Shown here in pieces: positions 10,625-19,615 of a stretch of DNA of 64,000 bases. The notes beneath the pieces were generated by a model. It worked only from the letters and a program-made list of their open reading frames with translations, searched no databases and was not told the DNA's origin. Position 1 is the first letter of the stretch. Each line of letters begins with the position of its first letter. The stretch lies in the NCBI RefSeq assembly GCF_000827885.1, contig NZ_JTKH01000006.1, positions 124,001 to 188,000 of the forward strand, written 5' to 3'. The position numbers were made by a program, and so were the translations under genes. Origin of the DNA: Vibrio renipiscarius (GTDB taxonomy: Bacteria; Pseudomonadota; Gammaproteobacteria; Enterobacterales; Vibrionaceae).

Positions 10625-11479
10625 CTAGTAAAGAATAGAGTAAAGCTGACGGCGGTATTTGCCTGCGATCGGATTACCTTGTCCTAATGCACTCAATATA
10701 TCCATAAAGGCTTTTTTCATGCTGCCATCAAGGGCATTGAGATTTTTAGCAATAAAACGCCAAATCAGTTCTAATGCTTCTTCATCTCGATTGACATTGT
10801 GATAGCTCAGCGCAAGCTCAAGTGCGAGTGTTTCATTCTCTGAATCGAGCGAGAATGCGGCTTCAAGAGATTGAATTTCTGGACTGTCGGCGGATTGCTG
10901 ATGCAGTGCGAGTTTTGCAATTAAACTTTTGTATTCTGCATCTTGGTATTGCAGTGGTATATGCTCAAGTTGTTCTGCTGCTAGAGTGAAATCTTGCGCT
11001 TCGATATAGCAAGCAGCCAAAGCGAGTTTCACCTCTCCTTGGTTTTGCATGTCAGCAGGTAGCGCTTTAAGCAATGGTAGTGCTTGATCATGTGCCCCGT
11101 TTGCAATCAGTTCTAATGCTTTATTTAGCGCGAGAACGTCTTGACTTGGTAGGTGTCGATTGAGCATCTCTTCAACGGCATGGATTGGCTGTGGGCCACC
11201 TAAACCATCCACCGGTTGACCATTAACAAATAGTGCAATAGTTGGCAGTGCTTGCACACCAAATTGAGCGGCAATACCTTGTTCTTGTTCGCAGTTAAGT
11301 AGAGCGAGAGTAAACGCGCCGTTATAGTTTTGAGCTAACTGCTGAAGATGAGGCATGATTTCGCTGCTTTCGCGGCTCATGGGAGCCCAAAAATGGATAA
11401 GCAGTGGGGTTTCTCGTGAGGTTTCTAGAATTTGCATGAAATTCTGTTGATCGAGTTCGACGATAAAAGGTGATTGCAT
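10625..11479 (-). CDS. ybbN: Thioredoxin-like chaperedoxin YbbN (CnoX family)
   Basis: A 284-residue cytoplasmic protein with an N-terminal thioredoxin fold (about residues 1-110) and a C-terminal tetratricopeptide-like helical region (about 115-284). E. coli YbbN/CnoX binds unfolding proteins under oxidative stress and passes them to GroEL or DnaK. At the usual CxxC position the sequence is WAPMSRESSE, with no cysteine, so it cannot act as a dithiol reductase. The gene sits upstream of qmcA and downstream of a YbbO-like dehydrogenase, resembling the E. coli ybb neighbourhood. Confidence 0.9.
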   Translation of the reverse strand: MQSPFIVELDQQNFMQILETSRETPLLIHFWAPMSRESSEIMPHLQQLAQNYNGAFTLALLNCEQEQGIAAQFGVQALPTIALFVNGQPVDGLGGPQPIHAVEEMLNRHLPSQDVLALNKALELIANGAHDQALPLLKALPADMQNQGEVKLALAACYIEAQDFTLAAEQLEHIPLQYQDAEYKSLIAKLALHQQSADSPEIQSLEAAFSLDSENETLALELALSYHNVNRDEEALELIWRFIAKNLNALDGSMKKAFMDILSALGQGNPIAGKYRRQLYSILY

Positions 11480-11604
11480 TTGCTTTATCCTTGCCCATAG
11501 TCATTGATAGAGACCATCGTATATCAGCGCACCATCAGGGCGTATGAAAATGATCCTAGTGATCATACAAATATGGGCAATAGGGTGGGATATCAAGTAA
11601 AAGA

Positions 11605-11640
11605 TAAAAAAACACCACTGTTATCAGTGGTGTTTTTTTA
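11605..11640 (-). terminator. Bidirectional terminator between ybbN and the dehydrogenase gene
   Basis: A perfect ten-pair stem (AACACCACTG/CAGTGGTGTT) with a four-base loop, flanked by A5 and T7 runs. It would end minus-strand transcription coming from the dehydrogenase gene. The rest of the 350-base gap (11480-11829) shows no gene. Confidence 0.85.
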
Positions 11641-11829
11641 TTGGCAGTGCGAGTTTGGTCGCTGTTTATAAGACGATAAACAACGTTAGCGCAACAGTCA
11701 CACATAGCCAGTTCAATTTGTTTAACGACATGTACAGCCACCGAATGAGACGCTGGGAATTTGGGGTATTTCCAGATTACCCTCTAATAATCCACTTTAA
11801 TTGTGACGTATTGATGACATTAAGCCGCT

Positions 11830-12657
11830 CTATGCCGCTTTTTGCAAAATTTTGTCCAACCATCGACTTGGCAGTAGGCGCTTGAGGATGGCAAAAATTT
11901 TGGTCGGTCTCGTCACGCGATATCGGATCTTTGGCCGTGGCGCTTCTAGGGCATCAATCAGTGGGGGAATGCACGCTTCAGCGGGCAGAACAAAGGCATT
12001 ATTTGAGCTCTCTTTTTCGAGGCGCTGAATTTGTTGCTGATAGGCCACTTGATGAACACTGTTATCAGTATCAATCCATTGGTGAAAGGCTTGCAGGGCA
12101 TTTGCTCTAAAGCGCGTTTCAATTGGACCGGGTTCAATCAAGCTAATTTGAATACCGCTACCGATCAATTCAAGGCGCAAGGTATCAGTCCAACCTTCTA
12201 AGGCAAATTTAGACGCATTGTAAGCACCGCGATATTTCATGGCGGCAAACCCCAATACTGAGCTATTTTGCACAATACGTCCTTCCCCCTGTTGGCGCAT
12301 AATCGGCAGTATTTCTTGCACTAACTGATGCCAACCAAAAAAATTACTTTCAAATTGGGCTCGCAGCGCGTCGGTCGGTAAATCTTCTAAAGCGCCAGGT
12401 TGCCCATAGGCGCCGTTGTTAAATAAGCCGTACAGCCTGCCTTGGGTTAGCGCAAGGGTGGATTGAACGGCATTATGAATGCTTTGGCTATCACTTAAGT
12501 CCAATTGAATGCACGTAAGTCCTTCACCTTGTAAGCGTTCAACATCATGCCGTTGGCGACATGAGGCGATGACTTGATAGCCACGCTGGTGTAACGCATG
12601 AGCGGCGGCATAACCAATGCCTGATGAGCACCCCGTGATCAATACTGCTTTCGACAT
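11830..12657 (-). CDS. Short-chain dehydrogenase/reductase (YbbO-like)
   Basis: A 275-residue NAD(P)-dependent oxidoreductase of the classical SDR family. The nucleotide-binding motif TGCSSGIG is at residues 8-15 and the structural motif NNGAYG near residue 84. The catalytic Ser and YxxxK are seen as NSSVLG and YNASK (about residues 131 and 144-148). The family covers many carbonyl and alcohol substrates, and E. coli YbbO, found near ybbN, is the closest match by context. The real substrate cannot be read from sequence. Confidence 0.88.
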   Translation of the reverse strand: MSKAVLITGCSSGIGYAAAHALHQRGYQVIASCRQRHDVERLQGEGLTCIQLDLSDSQSIHNAVQSTLALTQGRLYGLFNNGAYGQPGALEDLPTDALRAQFESNFFGWHQLVQEILPIMRQQGEGRIVQNSSVLGFAAMKYRGAYNASKFALEGWTDTLRLELIGSGIQISLIEPGPIETRFRANALQAFHQWIDTDNSVHQVAYQQQIQRLEKESSNNAFVLPAEACIPPLIDALEAPRPKIRYRVTRPTKIFAILKRLLPSRWLDKILQKAA

Positions 12658-12703
12658 GAAATCCTTCTCTTTTAAGCGCTTAATGACGACTTAGAGTAAA
12701 GGA

Positions 12704-13618
12704 TTAATCATGATGTTGTAATAAGTTTTTCAGTGCCGGTTCAATGCGTGAATAACTGAAATGAAAACCCAATTCCGTCAATTTTTTGGGTTTAGCCCGA
12801 ATGCTATCAAACAGCAATACTGCGCTTTCGCCCATCATCAATTTCATGGCCCATTTTGGGGTAAAGAATATATGTGGCCGTTTGAGTGCTCGTGCTAACG
12901 TTTTACTGAAATGACGGTTACTGACTGGATGAGGGGCACATAAATTGAAGGCGCCATGTGCGTGTTCAGTATTGAGCAAATAAACGATTCCGCGCACCAT
13001 GTCGAGCATGTGGATCCACGGTAAATATTGTTTTCCTCGTCCTATCGGCCCGCCGACGCCAAGTTTGTATGGCAGTAGCATTTTCTGCAAGGCGCCACCT
13101 TCGCAGCCTAATACAACCCCTGTTCTTAACAAGCAGACACGAGTTTCTTCACTGCGTGCTCGATTGGCAATGTCTTCCCATTTTGCGCAAACATAATGAG
13201 GAAATCCCTTGGAGTGTACGTGCAAACTCTCATCAAATGGATGTTGCTGCTGATCACCGTAATATCCGACGGCCGAACCACTGATTAACACTGCCGGTGG
13301 TGTGGTGCTGGCGTGAATTAAGCTGACAAGATGCTCTGTGAGTCCCCAGCGACTTTGGCAGATCAGATTTTTTTGAATTTTACTCCAGCGCTTGTCGGCA
13401 ATCGGTTCACCGGCAAGGTTGATGACCGCATCAAAATCATTGAGATCATGTAAATCATCCAAATTGGGGATGTAGGTGACATTACCCAAATCCGCGTAGT
13501 TGAGTCTCTGTTTCGCTTTTTCAGGCGAACGCGAGAGAAGCACAACATCGTGGGTGGTTAAATGCTTTAGCAGTTCTCGGCCGATAAACCCTGTTCCGCC
13601 AGTCACGAGTATTTTCAT
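12704..13618 (-). CDS. yfcH: TIGR01777-family nucleotide-sugar epimerase-like protein YfcH
   Basis: A 304-residue extended-SDR protein. The NAD(P)-binding motif GGTGFIG is at residues 7-13. The core motif VINLAGEPIADKRWS is typical of the TIGR01777/YfcH group, and a C-terminal DUF1731-like segment ends the protein. The physiological substrate of this family is not established. It ends 46 bases upstream of the dehydrogenase gene on the same strand, so the two may be co-transcribed. Confidence 0.9.
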   Translation of the reverse strand: MKILVTGGTGFIGRELLKHLTTHDVVLLSRSPEKAKQRLNYADLGNVTYIPNLDDLHDLNDFDAVINLAGEPIADKRWSKIQKNLICQSRWGLTEHLVSLIHASTTPPAVLISGSAVGYYGDQQQHPFDESLHVHSKGFPHYVCAKWEDIANRARSEETRVCLLRTGVVLGCEGGALQKMLLPYKLGVGGPIGRGKQYLPWIHMLDMVRGIVYLLNTEHAHGAFNLCAPHPVSNRHFSKTLARALKRPHIFFTPKWAMKLMMGESAVLLFDSIRAKPKKLTELGFHFSYSRIEPALKNLLQHHD

Positions 13619-13957
13619 TGTTTTCTCCTTCTCTGGAGTAATTATAGCGAGATCCTTACCACTCGGATCGGGTGTCTAGTGTGATACTAATCTTATTTTT
13701 GATACGAGGATTCGGTGAGGTGTTCAAGCGCAGCCATGTTTAACTGATTTGTCACCAACGATCTCGGCCGCTATTTATGCGTCACTTTAGCGGGTTTGGG
13801 CATTTTTTTTCGTTAAATAACCTCGTTGAATGGTAAGACGTCACAGAATACACATTTTGTTACATTGCTAATGCGAAGTATTGTAATGAGTCACATTCTA
13901 ACGGTAGGGGCTTTGGCAAGATAGACGTAAGAGAGAAGGCTGGCAGGGAGTGAAGCG
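13619..13957 (+). other. Non-coding gap upstream of the DUF1538 operon
   Basis: About 340 bases between divergent units, with no plausible gene. It must hold promoters for yfcH (minus) and for the DUF1538 operon (plus). I could not pick either with confidence. A ribosome site, CAGGGAG, lies about 9 bases before the operon's first start codon. Confidence 0.45.
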
Positions 13958-14704
13958 ATGACAGACATGAAACAAGCCATGATTGCTTTGTTGCGTGCCA
14001 TGTTAGGCAGTTTGCGCGATCTTATGCCTATCATTTTAGTGATTACTTTTTTCCAGCTTGTCGTTTTGCAAGAACCGCTCCCCCATCTCGCCACCATTCT
14101 CTTTGGCCTTGTCCTGGTCATCTTGGGTTTAACCTTTTTTATTTTTGGGCTGGAAATGGGGTTATTCCCGATTGGAGAATCGATGGCGCATGCCTTTGCT
14201 AAAAAAGGCAGTGTATTTTGGTTATTGCTCTTTTCATTTTGCTTAGGTTTTGGAACCACGATTGCAGAACCTGCATTAACCGCCATTGCCGATGAAGCGG
14301 CAGAAGTTGCGGCGCTAGGCGGGATTATTGTCAATGATAGTGCGAGCCAAGAGGAGTATGCCAATGGCTTGCGGATTACCGTTGCACTATCGGTTGGTGT
14401 GGCGATTGTTTTGGGTGTCCTCAGAATATTAAAAGGCTGGCCAATCCAGTATTTGATTATTGGTGGCTATATTGGCGTGGTGATTTTGACCGCATTCGCA
14501 CCTGAAAGCATTATTGGGGTCGCGTATGACTCTGGTGGCGTGACCACCTCGACGATCACGGTTCCGCTCGTTACGGCATTAGGGGTCGGGCTTGCGTCTG
14601 CCATTAAAGGCCGAAATCCGATGATTGATGGTTTTGGTTTGATTGCGTTTGCGTCTTTACTGCCCATGATGTTTGTCATGATTTACGGCATGGTGATCGT
14701 ATGA
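13958..14704 (+). CDS. DUF1538 membrane protein, first subunit
   Basis: A 248-residue polytopic inner-membrane protein with roughly six to seven hydrophobic segments. The family signatures [31 protein letters not shown] and [16 protein letters not shown] are all visible. DUF1538 proteins are presumed transporters, but no substrate is established. Its stop overlaps the next start by four bases (ATGA), so the two paralogous proteins are translationally coupled and probably form a heteromeric channel or carrier. A long antisense ORF over this gene is a shadow of the same codon bias. Confidence 0.85.
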   Translation: MTDMKQAMIALLRAMLGSLRDLMPIILVITFFQLVVLQEPLPHLATILFGLVLVILGLTFFIFGLEMGLFPIGESMAHAFAKKGSVFWLLLFSFCLGFGTTIAEPALTAIADEAAEVAALGGIIVNDSASQEEYANGLRITVALSVGVAIVLGVLRILKGWPIQYLIIGGYIGVVILTAFAPESIIGVAYDSGGVTTSTITVPLVTALGVGLASAIKGRNPMIDGFGLIAFASLLPMMFVMIYGMVIV

Positions 14705-15486
14705 TAGGGCATTTCTTTGAGACGTTTTTCACCATGTTAACGGGCACCGTTATCGATGTTATACCGATAGCGACCATCATTTTTGGTTTCCAGTTTATGG
14801 TGCTGCGAAAACCCATCGTTAACCCCTTGAAAGCCATGCTGGGTTTCTTCTACGTTATTTTAGGTCTGACGTTATTTTTACTCGGTTTAGAGCTGGCCCT
14901 GTTTCCACTTGGTGAAACCATGGCTGAACAGTTGACGGCACCTGATTTCCTTCAGCAGGTGCGCTTTTCTGCGCAATCCACCCTAAGCTGGATTGATTAC
15001 TACTGGGTGTACCTATTTGCGTTTTGTATCGGATTTAGCACCACGATTGCTGAGCCCTCCCTTATTGCCGTTGCGATAAAAGCCAATCAAGTCTCGGGTG
15101 GCAGTATCAGCGTGAATGGTTTACGCATTGCAGTCGCCTTGGGGGTTGCCGTTGGTATTTCGTTAGGCAGCTATCGGATCGTGGTGGGGGATCCCATCCA
15201 TTACTACATTATTGCGGGTTATATTATTGTGGTGATCCAAACGCTCTATGCACCAAAATTAATTATCCCATTGGCGTATGACTCAGGTGGGGTAACGACA
15301 TCGACCGTGACGGTGCCGCTGGTGGCTGCATTGGGACTTGGTCTGGCGTCCACGGTTCCGGGACGAAACCCCATGATTGATGGCTTTGGGCTCATTGCCT
15401 TTGCTAGCCTGTTTCCCATTATTTCGGTCATGGGGTATGCGCAAATCACCCAATGGCTTAATTACGCTAAGCAAGAGGATAAATAA
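14701..15486 (+). CDS. DUF1538 membrane protein, second subunit
   Basis: A 261-residue paralogue of the preceding protein, with the same motifs ([48 protein letters not shown]). An extra soluble stretch (about residues 75-100) separates early membrane segments. It overlaps the first subunit gene by four bases and abuts the next gene directly. Function is inferred only: a two-component membrane complex with regulatory PII-like and CBS partners. Confidence 0.85.
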   Translation: MIGHFFETFFTMLTGTVIDVIPIATIIFGFQFMVLRKPIVNPLKAMLGFFYVILGLTLFLLGLELALFPLGETMAEQLTAPDFLQQVRFSAQSTLSWIDYYWVYLFAFCIGFSTTIAEPSLIAVAIKANQVSGGSISVNGLRIAVALGVAVGISLGSYRIVVGDPIHYYIIAGYIIVVIQTLYAPKLIIPLAYDSGGVTTSTVTVPLVAALGLGLASTVPGRNPMIDGFGLIAFASLFPIISVMGYAQITQWLNYAKQEDK

Positions 15487-15837
15487 ATGCGCTTTAAGTT
15501 GCTTTTAGCTTTTGTTGAAGAGAGTAAGACTGAACTCGTCTTGGATGCCGCTCGCCTTGCTGGAGCGACAGGTGCCACCGTAATTAATCATGCTCGTGGA
15601 GAGGGGCTGAACCAAAAGCGGACGTTCTTTGGCCTGACATTAGAAGTGCAAAAAGATGTGCTGCTTTTTGTCGTGGAGGAGCACCTTGCTCGACATATTT
15701 TAGAAACGATCAACGATGTGGGTGAATTTGATCAAGAATCAGGGCAAGGCATTGCGATTCAAATTGATATTGAAGATGCGGTGGGGGTTGCCCATCAAAT
15801 GGAAAAATTAACGCAAGTGGTAGAGGACGAGCTATGA
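15487..15837 (+). CDS. PII-like signalling protein
   Basis: A 116-residue protein with the ferredoxin-like fold pattern of PII proteins: beta strand FKLLLAFVEE, helix TELVLDAARLAGATGATVIN, and a T-loop region HARGEGLNQKRTFFGLTL. A strand VLLFVVEE and a helix with the B-loop-like ESGQGIAIQIDIEDAVG follow. It lacks the uridylylated Tyr51 of GlnB/GlnK, so it is not a classical nitrogen PII. Its start directly follows the second DUF1538 stop, and its end overlaps the CBS gene by four bases. By analogy with AmtB-GlnK it may gate the DUF1538 membrane proteins after binding a nucleotide; this is inference. Confidence 0.8.
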   Translation: MRFKLLLAFVEESKTELVLDAARLAGATGATVINHARGEGLNQKRTFFGLTLEVQKDVLLFVVEEHLARHILETINDVGEFDQESGQGIAIQIDIEDAVGVAHQMEKLTQVVEDEL

Positions 15838-16256
15838 CAACACAACCAATTATCCGCGTTCGTGATGTAATGACTAATAATTACGCCATCATTGATGGGC
15901 TGACAACCGTTCAGGAAGGGATTCGCTTGGCTCGTCAGAATGAAGCGAAAGCCTTAGTTGTAAATAAGCGTCATCAAGACGATGAATACGGTATTGTGTT
16001 GATGAACGATATTGCGAAAAAAGTGCTGGCAAAAAATCGTTCGTGTGAACGCACCAATATTTATGAAGTAATGACGAAACCCGCCTTGAGTGTGGATCCG
16101 ACAATGAACGTTAAATACTGTGCGCGCTTGTTTGAGCGTTTTGGCATTAGTCGCGCTCCAGTCATCGAAAATGACCAAGTGATCGGCATGGTCAGTTACA
16201 ACAATATTGTACTCAATGGCATGGCGCGAGATGACGAGCGATCGACAATTTCGTAG
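15834..16256 (+). CDS. Tandem CBS-domain protein
   Basis: A 140-residue cytoplasmic protein consisting of two CBS motifs (about residues 8-68, beginning RVRDVMTNNYAIID, and 75-133, beginning IYEVMTKPALSVD). Paired CBS domains form a Bateman module that binds adenosine nucleotides. It is the last gene of the DUF1538 operon, with a four-base overlap with the PII-like gene. This suggests the operon's transport function is sensed and tuned by adenylate levels. The partner is inferred from gene order only. Confidence 0.87.
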   Translation: MTTQPIIRVRDVMTNNYAIIDGLTTVQEGIRLARQNEAKALVVNKRHQDDEYGIVLMNDIAKKVLAKNRSCERTNIYEVMTKPALSVDPTMNVKYCARLFERFGISRAPVIENDQVIGMVSYNNIVLNGMARDDERSTIS

Positions 16257-16288
16257 AATGGCCTCAATTATCTTGAGGAGTGTATCTT

Positions 16289-16846
16289 GTGAAATTGTTT
16301 TTTGCTTCCGACCTGCATGGCAGTTTGCCTGCGACCACACAAATGCTGGCTGAGTTTGAACGTTCAGGTGTTGAGCATTTAGTGTTGTTAGGGGATGTAT
16401 TAAATCACGGCCCTCGCAATCCTATTCCTGAAGGCTACAACCCCCCGGCGGTTGCGGAACGGCTAAACCAGTACGCTGATCGCATCATTGCGGTGCGCGG
16501 TAATTGCGATAGCGAAGTGGATCAAATGCTGCTTTCATTTCCTATGATGAGTGATTTTGCATGGGTGATGCTACCGAGTGGTCAGCGTTTATTCGTGACG
16601 CATGGTCATCTATATAACAGTGATAAACGCCCAGCGCTGCGTGATGGTGACGTGATTGTGCATGGCCATACGCATATTCCGGTCGCAGAGCGTAAAGGTG
16701 AGCAGTTTATCTTTAACCCAGGCTCAGTCACCTTCCCACGCGATGGTTTTGTCGCAAGTTATGGTTTATTAGAAGATAACACGATTAAAGTGATGAGTTT
16801 TACAGGGCAAACCCTAGTAGAAACTGTGCTCGACGCTGAATGTTGA
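16289..16846 (+). CDS. yfcE: Phosphodiesterase YfcE
   Basis: A 185-residue metallophosphoesterase. The metal-binding motifs are in order: DLHG near residue 8, GDVLNHG near 37, GNCD near 73, THGH near 106, and GHTHIP near 125. E. coli YfcE hydrolyses phosphodiester model substrates; its natural substrate is not known. I chose the GTG at 16289 because GAGGAG lies eight bases upstream and it gives the family N-terminus MKLFFASDLHG. A longer reading frame from 16280 starts inside that ribosome site. Confidence 0.93.
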   Translation: MKLFFASDLHGSLPATTQMLAEFERSGVEHLVLLGDVLNHGPRNPIPEGYNPPAVAERLNQYADRIIAVRGNCDSEVDQMLLSFPMMSDFAWVMLPSGQRLFVTHGHLYNSDKRPALRDGDVIVHGHTHIPVAERKGEQFIFNPGSVTFPRDGFVASYGLLEDNTIKVMSFTGQTLVETVLDAEC

Positions 16847-16879
16847 TAAACGCCGAGCGCGAATTAGCTGCGTAAAGAG

Positions 16880-16915
16880 AAAGCACAAAGGCACCGAATG
16901 GTGCCTTTGTGCTTT
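16880..16915. terminator. Long perfect hairpin between yfcE and the convergent SelT/W gene
   Basis: A 16-pair perfect stem (AAAGCACAAAGGCACC and its complement) with loop GAAT. It lies between two convergent genes and could end both transcripts, although the following U-runs are weak. Confidence 0.65.
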
Positions 16916-16953
16916 GTGTTGGATTGAAAGGTGTCGGATTGAAATTTTTTCGA

Positions 16954-17232
16954 TCATTTATGATCGGAGTGACCTAAATCTCGCTCCGGATCAATGATAT
17001 CTCGAACTCGTTGCTTGAGTACTTTCGCTTCCGGAAATCCGCCATCGCGTTTGCGCTCCCAAATGAGGTGGCCATTGCAAATAATTTCAAAACGGCCACC
17101 GGTATCCGGACGAAGAGAAATAGACTCAATCTCTTCGCTGAACGTGTGCAGTAACTCTTGGCTCAGCCAAGTGGAACGAAGCATCCAGTTACATTGGCGG
17201 CAGTAAAAGATCTCAATATTCGCTTTATCCAT
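16954..17232 (-). CDS. SelT/SelW/SelH (Rdx) family protein, cysteine form
   Basis: A 92-residue thioredoxin-fold protein with the motif YCRQCNW at residues 10-16, where a CxxC replaces the CxxU of animal selenoproteins. The GGRFEI and WERKRDGGFPEAKVLKQRVRD segments are typical of bacterial Rdx proteins. These are thought to be redox proteins, but their bacterial role is unclear. It ends a short unit with the upstream TauE-type gene, 9 bases away. Confidence 0.88.
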   Translation of the reverse strand: MDKANIEIFYCRQCNWMLRSTWLSQELLHTFSEEIESISLRPDTGGRFEIICNGHLIWERKRDGGFPEAKVLKQRVRDIIDPERDLGHSDHK

Positions 17233-17241
17233 GTGACTTCC

Positions 17242-17997
17242 TTAAATCAGTAATTTGATGCCTACCAGCAAGGTGAGGATCTCAAAGCAGGTTTTGATCA
17301 CTCGATTGCTAAAACGAGTGGAAAGATACGCGCCTAAGCTCCCCCCAAGAAAGGAACCGGCCAATAATATGGGCAACCATGGCCAATAGATTTGAGCGCC
17401 GGCTTGGACTATGGCTATCCCCCCGATGCCATTCCAAAAAAGGCCTACGCATATCATGGTTAATGCCACCGCTTGTTTATAGCTATAGCCAAACCATCGA
17501 ACTAAAAACAAAGTAACGAGTAACCCTGACCCCGCCGTTAACGAGCCGTTGATGATGCCAATCAAAATCAGGCCCAAACTGCCGATTAACCAGCCTTGCC
17601 AGTCACGATGAATCGGCAGTACTTGTTGACCAAGTTGTTTTTTGAAAAAGGAGTAAATACCCAACGCTAAAATCATGACGCCGAGCGATTGCTCAGCAAG
17701 ATGGGCAGGGATTGCGAGGATCATATTCGCGCCCATGATGACGCCAATACTGCCGACGATAATCAGATAAAGCGCTTCAGTCAGAGAAAAGGACTTTTGT
17801 TTTAGATGGGTAAAGGCCGCGCCTAATCCCAGCGCAACACTGGCGACTTTATGCGTGGCTAGTGCAACGGAAAAAGGTAAACCGAAGAATAGCAGTAAGG
17901 GGAATTGCAGTAAGCCTGCTCCGCCACCAGAAAGTGCGGAAAGTAGGTTAGCAATCAATGAGCCAATAAAAAGGCCGCTAGCGTTAATCCAATCCAT
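17242..17997 (-). CDS. TauE/SafE-family membrane exporter
   Basis: A 251-residue inner-membrane protein with about eight hydrophobic segments. Two internally related halves show glycine-rich motifs (SGGGAGLLQFPLLL near residue 23, INGSLTAGSGLLVTLFLVRW near 150). The family (formerly DUF81) exports sulfite, sulfoacetate or related anions, but members are diverse and the substrate here is unknown. It lies between toxRS and the Rdx gene on the same strand. Confidence 0.87.
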   Translation of the reverse strand: MDWINASGLFIGSLIANLLSALSGGGAGLLQFPLLLFFGLPFSVALATHKVASVALGLGAAFTHLKQKSFSLTEALYLIIVGSIGVIMGANMILAIPAHLAEQSLGVMILALGIYSFFKKQLGQQVLPIHRDWQGWLIGSLGLILIGIINGSLTAGSGLLVTLFLVRWFGYSYKQAVALTMICVGLFWNGIGGIAIVQAGAQIYWPWLPILLAGSFLGGSLGAYLSTRFSNRVIKTCFEILTLLVGIKLLI

Positions 17998-18006
17998 GAT
18001 AAATAA

Positions 18007-18029
18007 GAAGGGAGCATCATGCTCCCTTT
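18007..18029 (-). terminator. Terminator after toxRS
   Basis: A nine-pair stem (AAGGGAGCA/TGCTCCCTT) with loop TCA, about 17 bases past the toxS stop on the minus strand. The downstream U-run is broken, and some read-through into the exporter gene is possible. Confidence 0.6.
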
Positions 18030-18045
18030 CGTCTGTTAGTGAGAA

Positions 18046-18561
18046 CTAGTTAGAGAAAAGTACCGTAGAACCGTGGCTTAAGCTAGTTAAAAGCAGTGTG
18101 TTCTCGTTGACAATGTCGATACGACGGCTTAACTGAGAGTCCATTTTAAACAGCTGCTTAATGAGCTGTAATTGTACGTCAGTAAAGTCTTTGCTTTGCG
18201 CTGAAGAGACGTCTTTGAACTCTTTTGGTGAAATCAGCAAATAGTTATCGCTAATTTCCCATTCTCCCGTTTCGGAAATATTGATGATGCTGTCGCTTTG
18301 TTCACTGTGAGCAAATAAGCGAATCGTCGCGACACGAATGTAGGTGCCATTGGGGAGGTATTTTACATTGGATACCACATCCACTTTACGCAACGGCCCA
18401 ACCGCTTCCTCTTGCAGGCTGTCACTGAGCACCGTGACCATTTTCGATTGCCATTCTTTAGCGGTAATCGTGTTCTCGATTTTTATATCGCTGCCCCAAT
18501 ACAACCAGCCACTCAATAGAGCAGAGGCGGCCAATAAGACGAATGCTATCTTCTGATTCAT
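18046..18561 (-). CDS. toxS: Transmembrane regulatory protein ToxS
   Basis: A 171-residue protein with an N-terminal membrane anchor (about residues 5-24, IAFVLLAASALLSGWLYWG) and a periplasmic domain. ToxS binds the periplasmic part of ToxR and protects it from proteolysis, and the heterodimer senses bile-type signals. It starts 9 bases after the toxR stop, so the two are co-transcribed. Its N-terminus and length match Vibrio ToxS. Confidence 0.95.
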   Translation of the reverse strand: MNQKIAFVLLAASALLSGWLYWGSDIKIENTITAKEWQSKMVTVLSDSLQEEAVGPLRKVDVVSNVKYLPNGTYIRVATIRLFAHSEQSDSIINISETGEWEISDNYLLISPKEFKDVSSAQSKDFTDVQLQLIKQLFKMDSQLSRRIDIVNENTLLLTSLSHGSTVLFSN

Positions 18562-18570
18562 AAAGACTCC

Positions 18571-19458
18571 TTACTGGCAAATATGCTCAAGATCGTTTTG
18601 GTCCGAGAAAATACGCAATGTAATATTTTCACTTGAATGCTCTAATCGATGAATGTAGTTCAATACCAGCTGGTTGTTTTGCCCGCCGGTAGCGATGACT
18701 TCTACAGGCGCGGTCACGCCATGGTGTGATTGAGTATATCGCGTGACACATTGTTCTATTGCCGGGTACCAATATGACAAGTCGGGATGGCTAATCGGTG
18801 TTTTAACGATGACGTCTGCATAAGTGGCAAGTTGGCGAAATTGAGGGTCTGTGGGTTTTTCTAGCGTAATGGCGATGAGAGGCAGCAGTAAAGCAACCAC
18901 GAGCGCAAGGTTAATCAGCCATTTGTTTTTTGGTTTTGAAGTGTCGTGCTGATGTGGCGTTTCTGGCGTCAACGTATCGAGGGTAGGTGGCGCGATTTCG
19001 ATTTCACGTTCCACTTCATCACTCAGATTAATCTCCGGCTCTTGTTCGTTTAACGAATCAAAAGGCGTGCTATTCACCGACGCAAGATTGAGTGAGTCAC
19101 CACTGGTTAATGGCGCCATTCGCTCGACAGAACAAATCAGTTGGTATCCGCGTTTTGGCACCGTTTTGACAAATTCAGGTGATTTTGTTGAGTCTTTTAG
19201 AAATTTACGCAGTGTCGAGATGGCTTGCGTTAAGCTGGAATCGTCTACCTCAAAGCCTTGTTCGCGCCACACAAAATCGTGCAATTCATTTCTGGTGACC
19301 ACTAGGTTTGGTTTTTCGGCCATCAGCAAAAGAATGCGACTTTCGTTGCTGCCTAGACGGATGATTTCCTGATCGTTATCCTTTTCTATCAGAGAATTTG
19401 TATTTGGGTCGAACGTAAATTTGTTCGCCAAATTGAACTTTGTACCTATGTTACTCAT
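18571..19458 (-). CDS. toxR: Transmembrane transcription activator ToxR
   Basis: A 295-residue inner-membrane regulator. Residues about 5-115 form an OmpR-type winged helix (EIIRLGSNESRILLLMAEKP, FVWREQGFEVDDSSLTQAIS, TVPKRGYQLI). An acidic, proline-rich linker follows, then one membrane segment (about 180-200) and a periplasmic sensor domain. Two periplasmic cysteines (in IEQCVTR and LEHICQ at the C-terminus) match the redox-sensitive pair of V. cholerae ToxR. ToxR controls porin genes in Vibrio, so the porins in this window are natural candidate targets. It is divergent from htpG, the ancestral Vibrio arrangement. Confidence 0.97.
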   Translation of the reverse strand: MSNIGTKFNLANKFTFDPNTNSLIEKDNDQEIIRLGSNESRILLLMAEKPNLVVTRNELHDFVWREQGFEVDDSSLTQAISTLRKFLKDSTKSPEFVKTVPKRGYQLICSVERMAPLTSGDSLNLASVNSTPFDSLNEQEPEINLSDEVEREIEIAPPTLDTLTPETPHQHDTSKPKNKWLINLALVVALLLPLIAITLEKPTDPQFRQLATYADVIVKTPISHPDLSYWYPAIEQCVTRYTQSHHGVTAPVEVIATGGQNNQLVLNYIHRLEHSSENITLRIFSDQNDLEHICQ

Positions 19459-19615
19459 GCTATTGGCCTTCAGTTTGACAGGTCTCAGACATCACTACAG
19501 TGAACGAGTGGGGCGATTCTCAATCTTGATAGAGAGGGGGACACCATTGATAAAAATTTTGATATTAGGATAAACAAAATAAAATCAAAAAAACACCGTT
19601 TTTATAATTGTTGAC

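Noticed and set aside
13891..14364. A 157-codon minus-strand ORF over the first DUF1538 gene.
   Set aside because: The plus-strand frame has the conserved motifs and operon overlap. The antisense frame is low-complexity and explained by the membrane-protein codon pattern.
18046..19458. toxRS as evidence of a pathogenicity island.
   Set aside because: toxRS beside htpG is the ancestral Vibrio chromosomal arrangement. There is no integrase, att site or composition change here.
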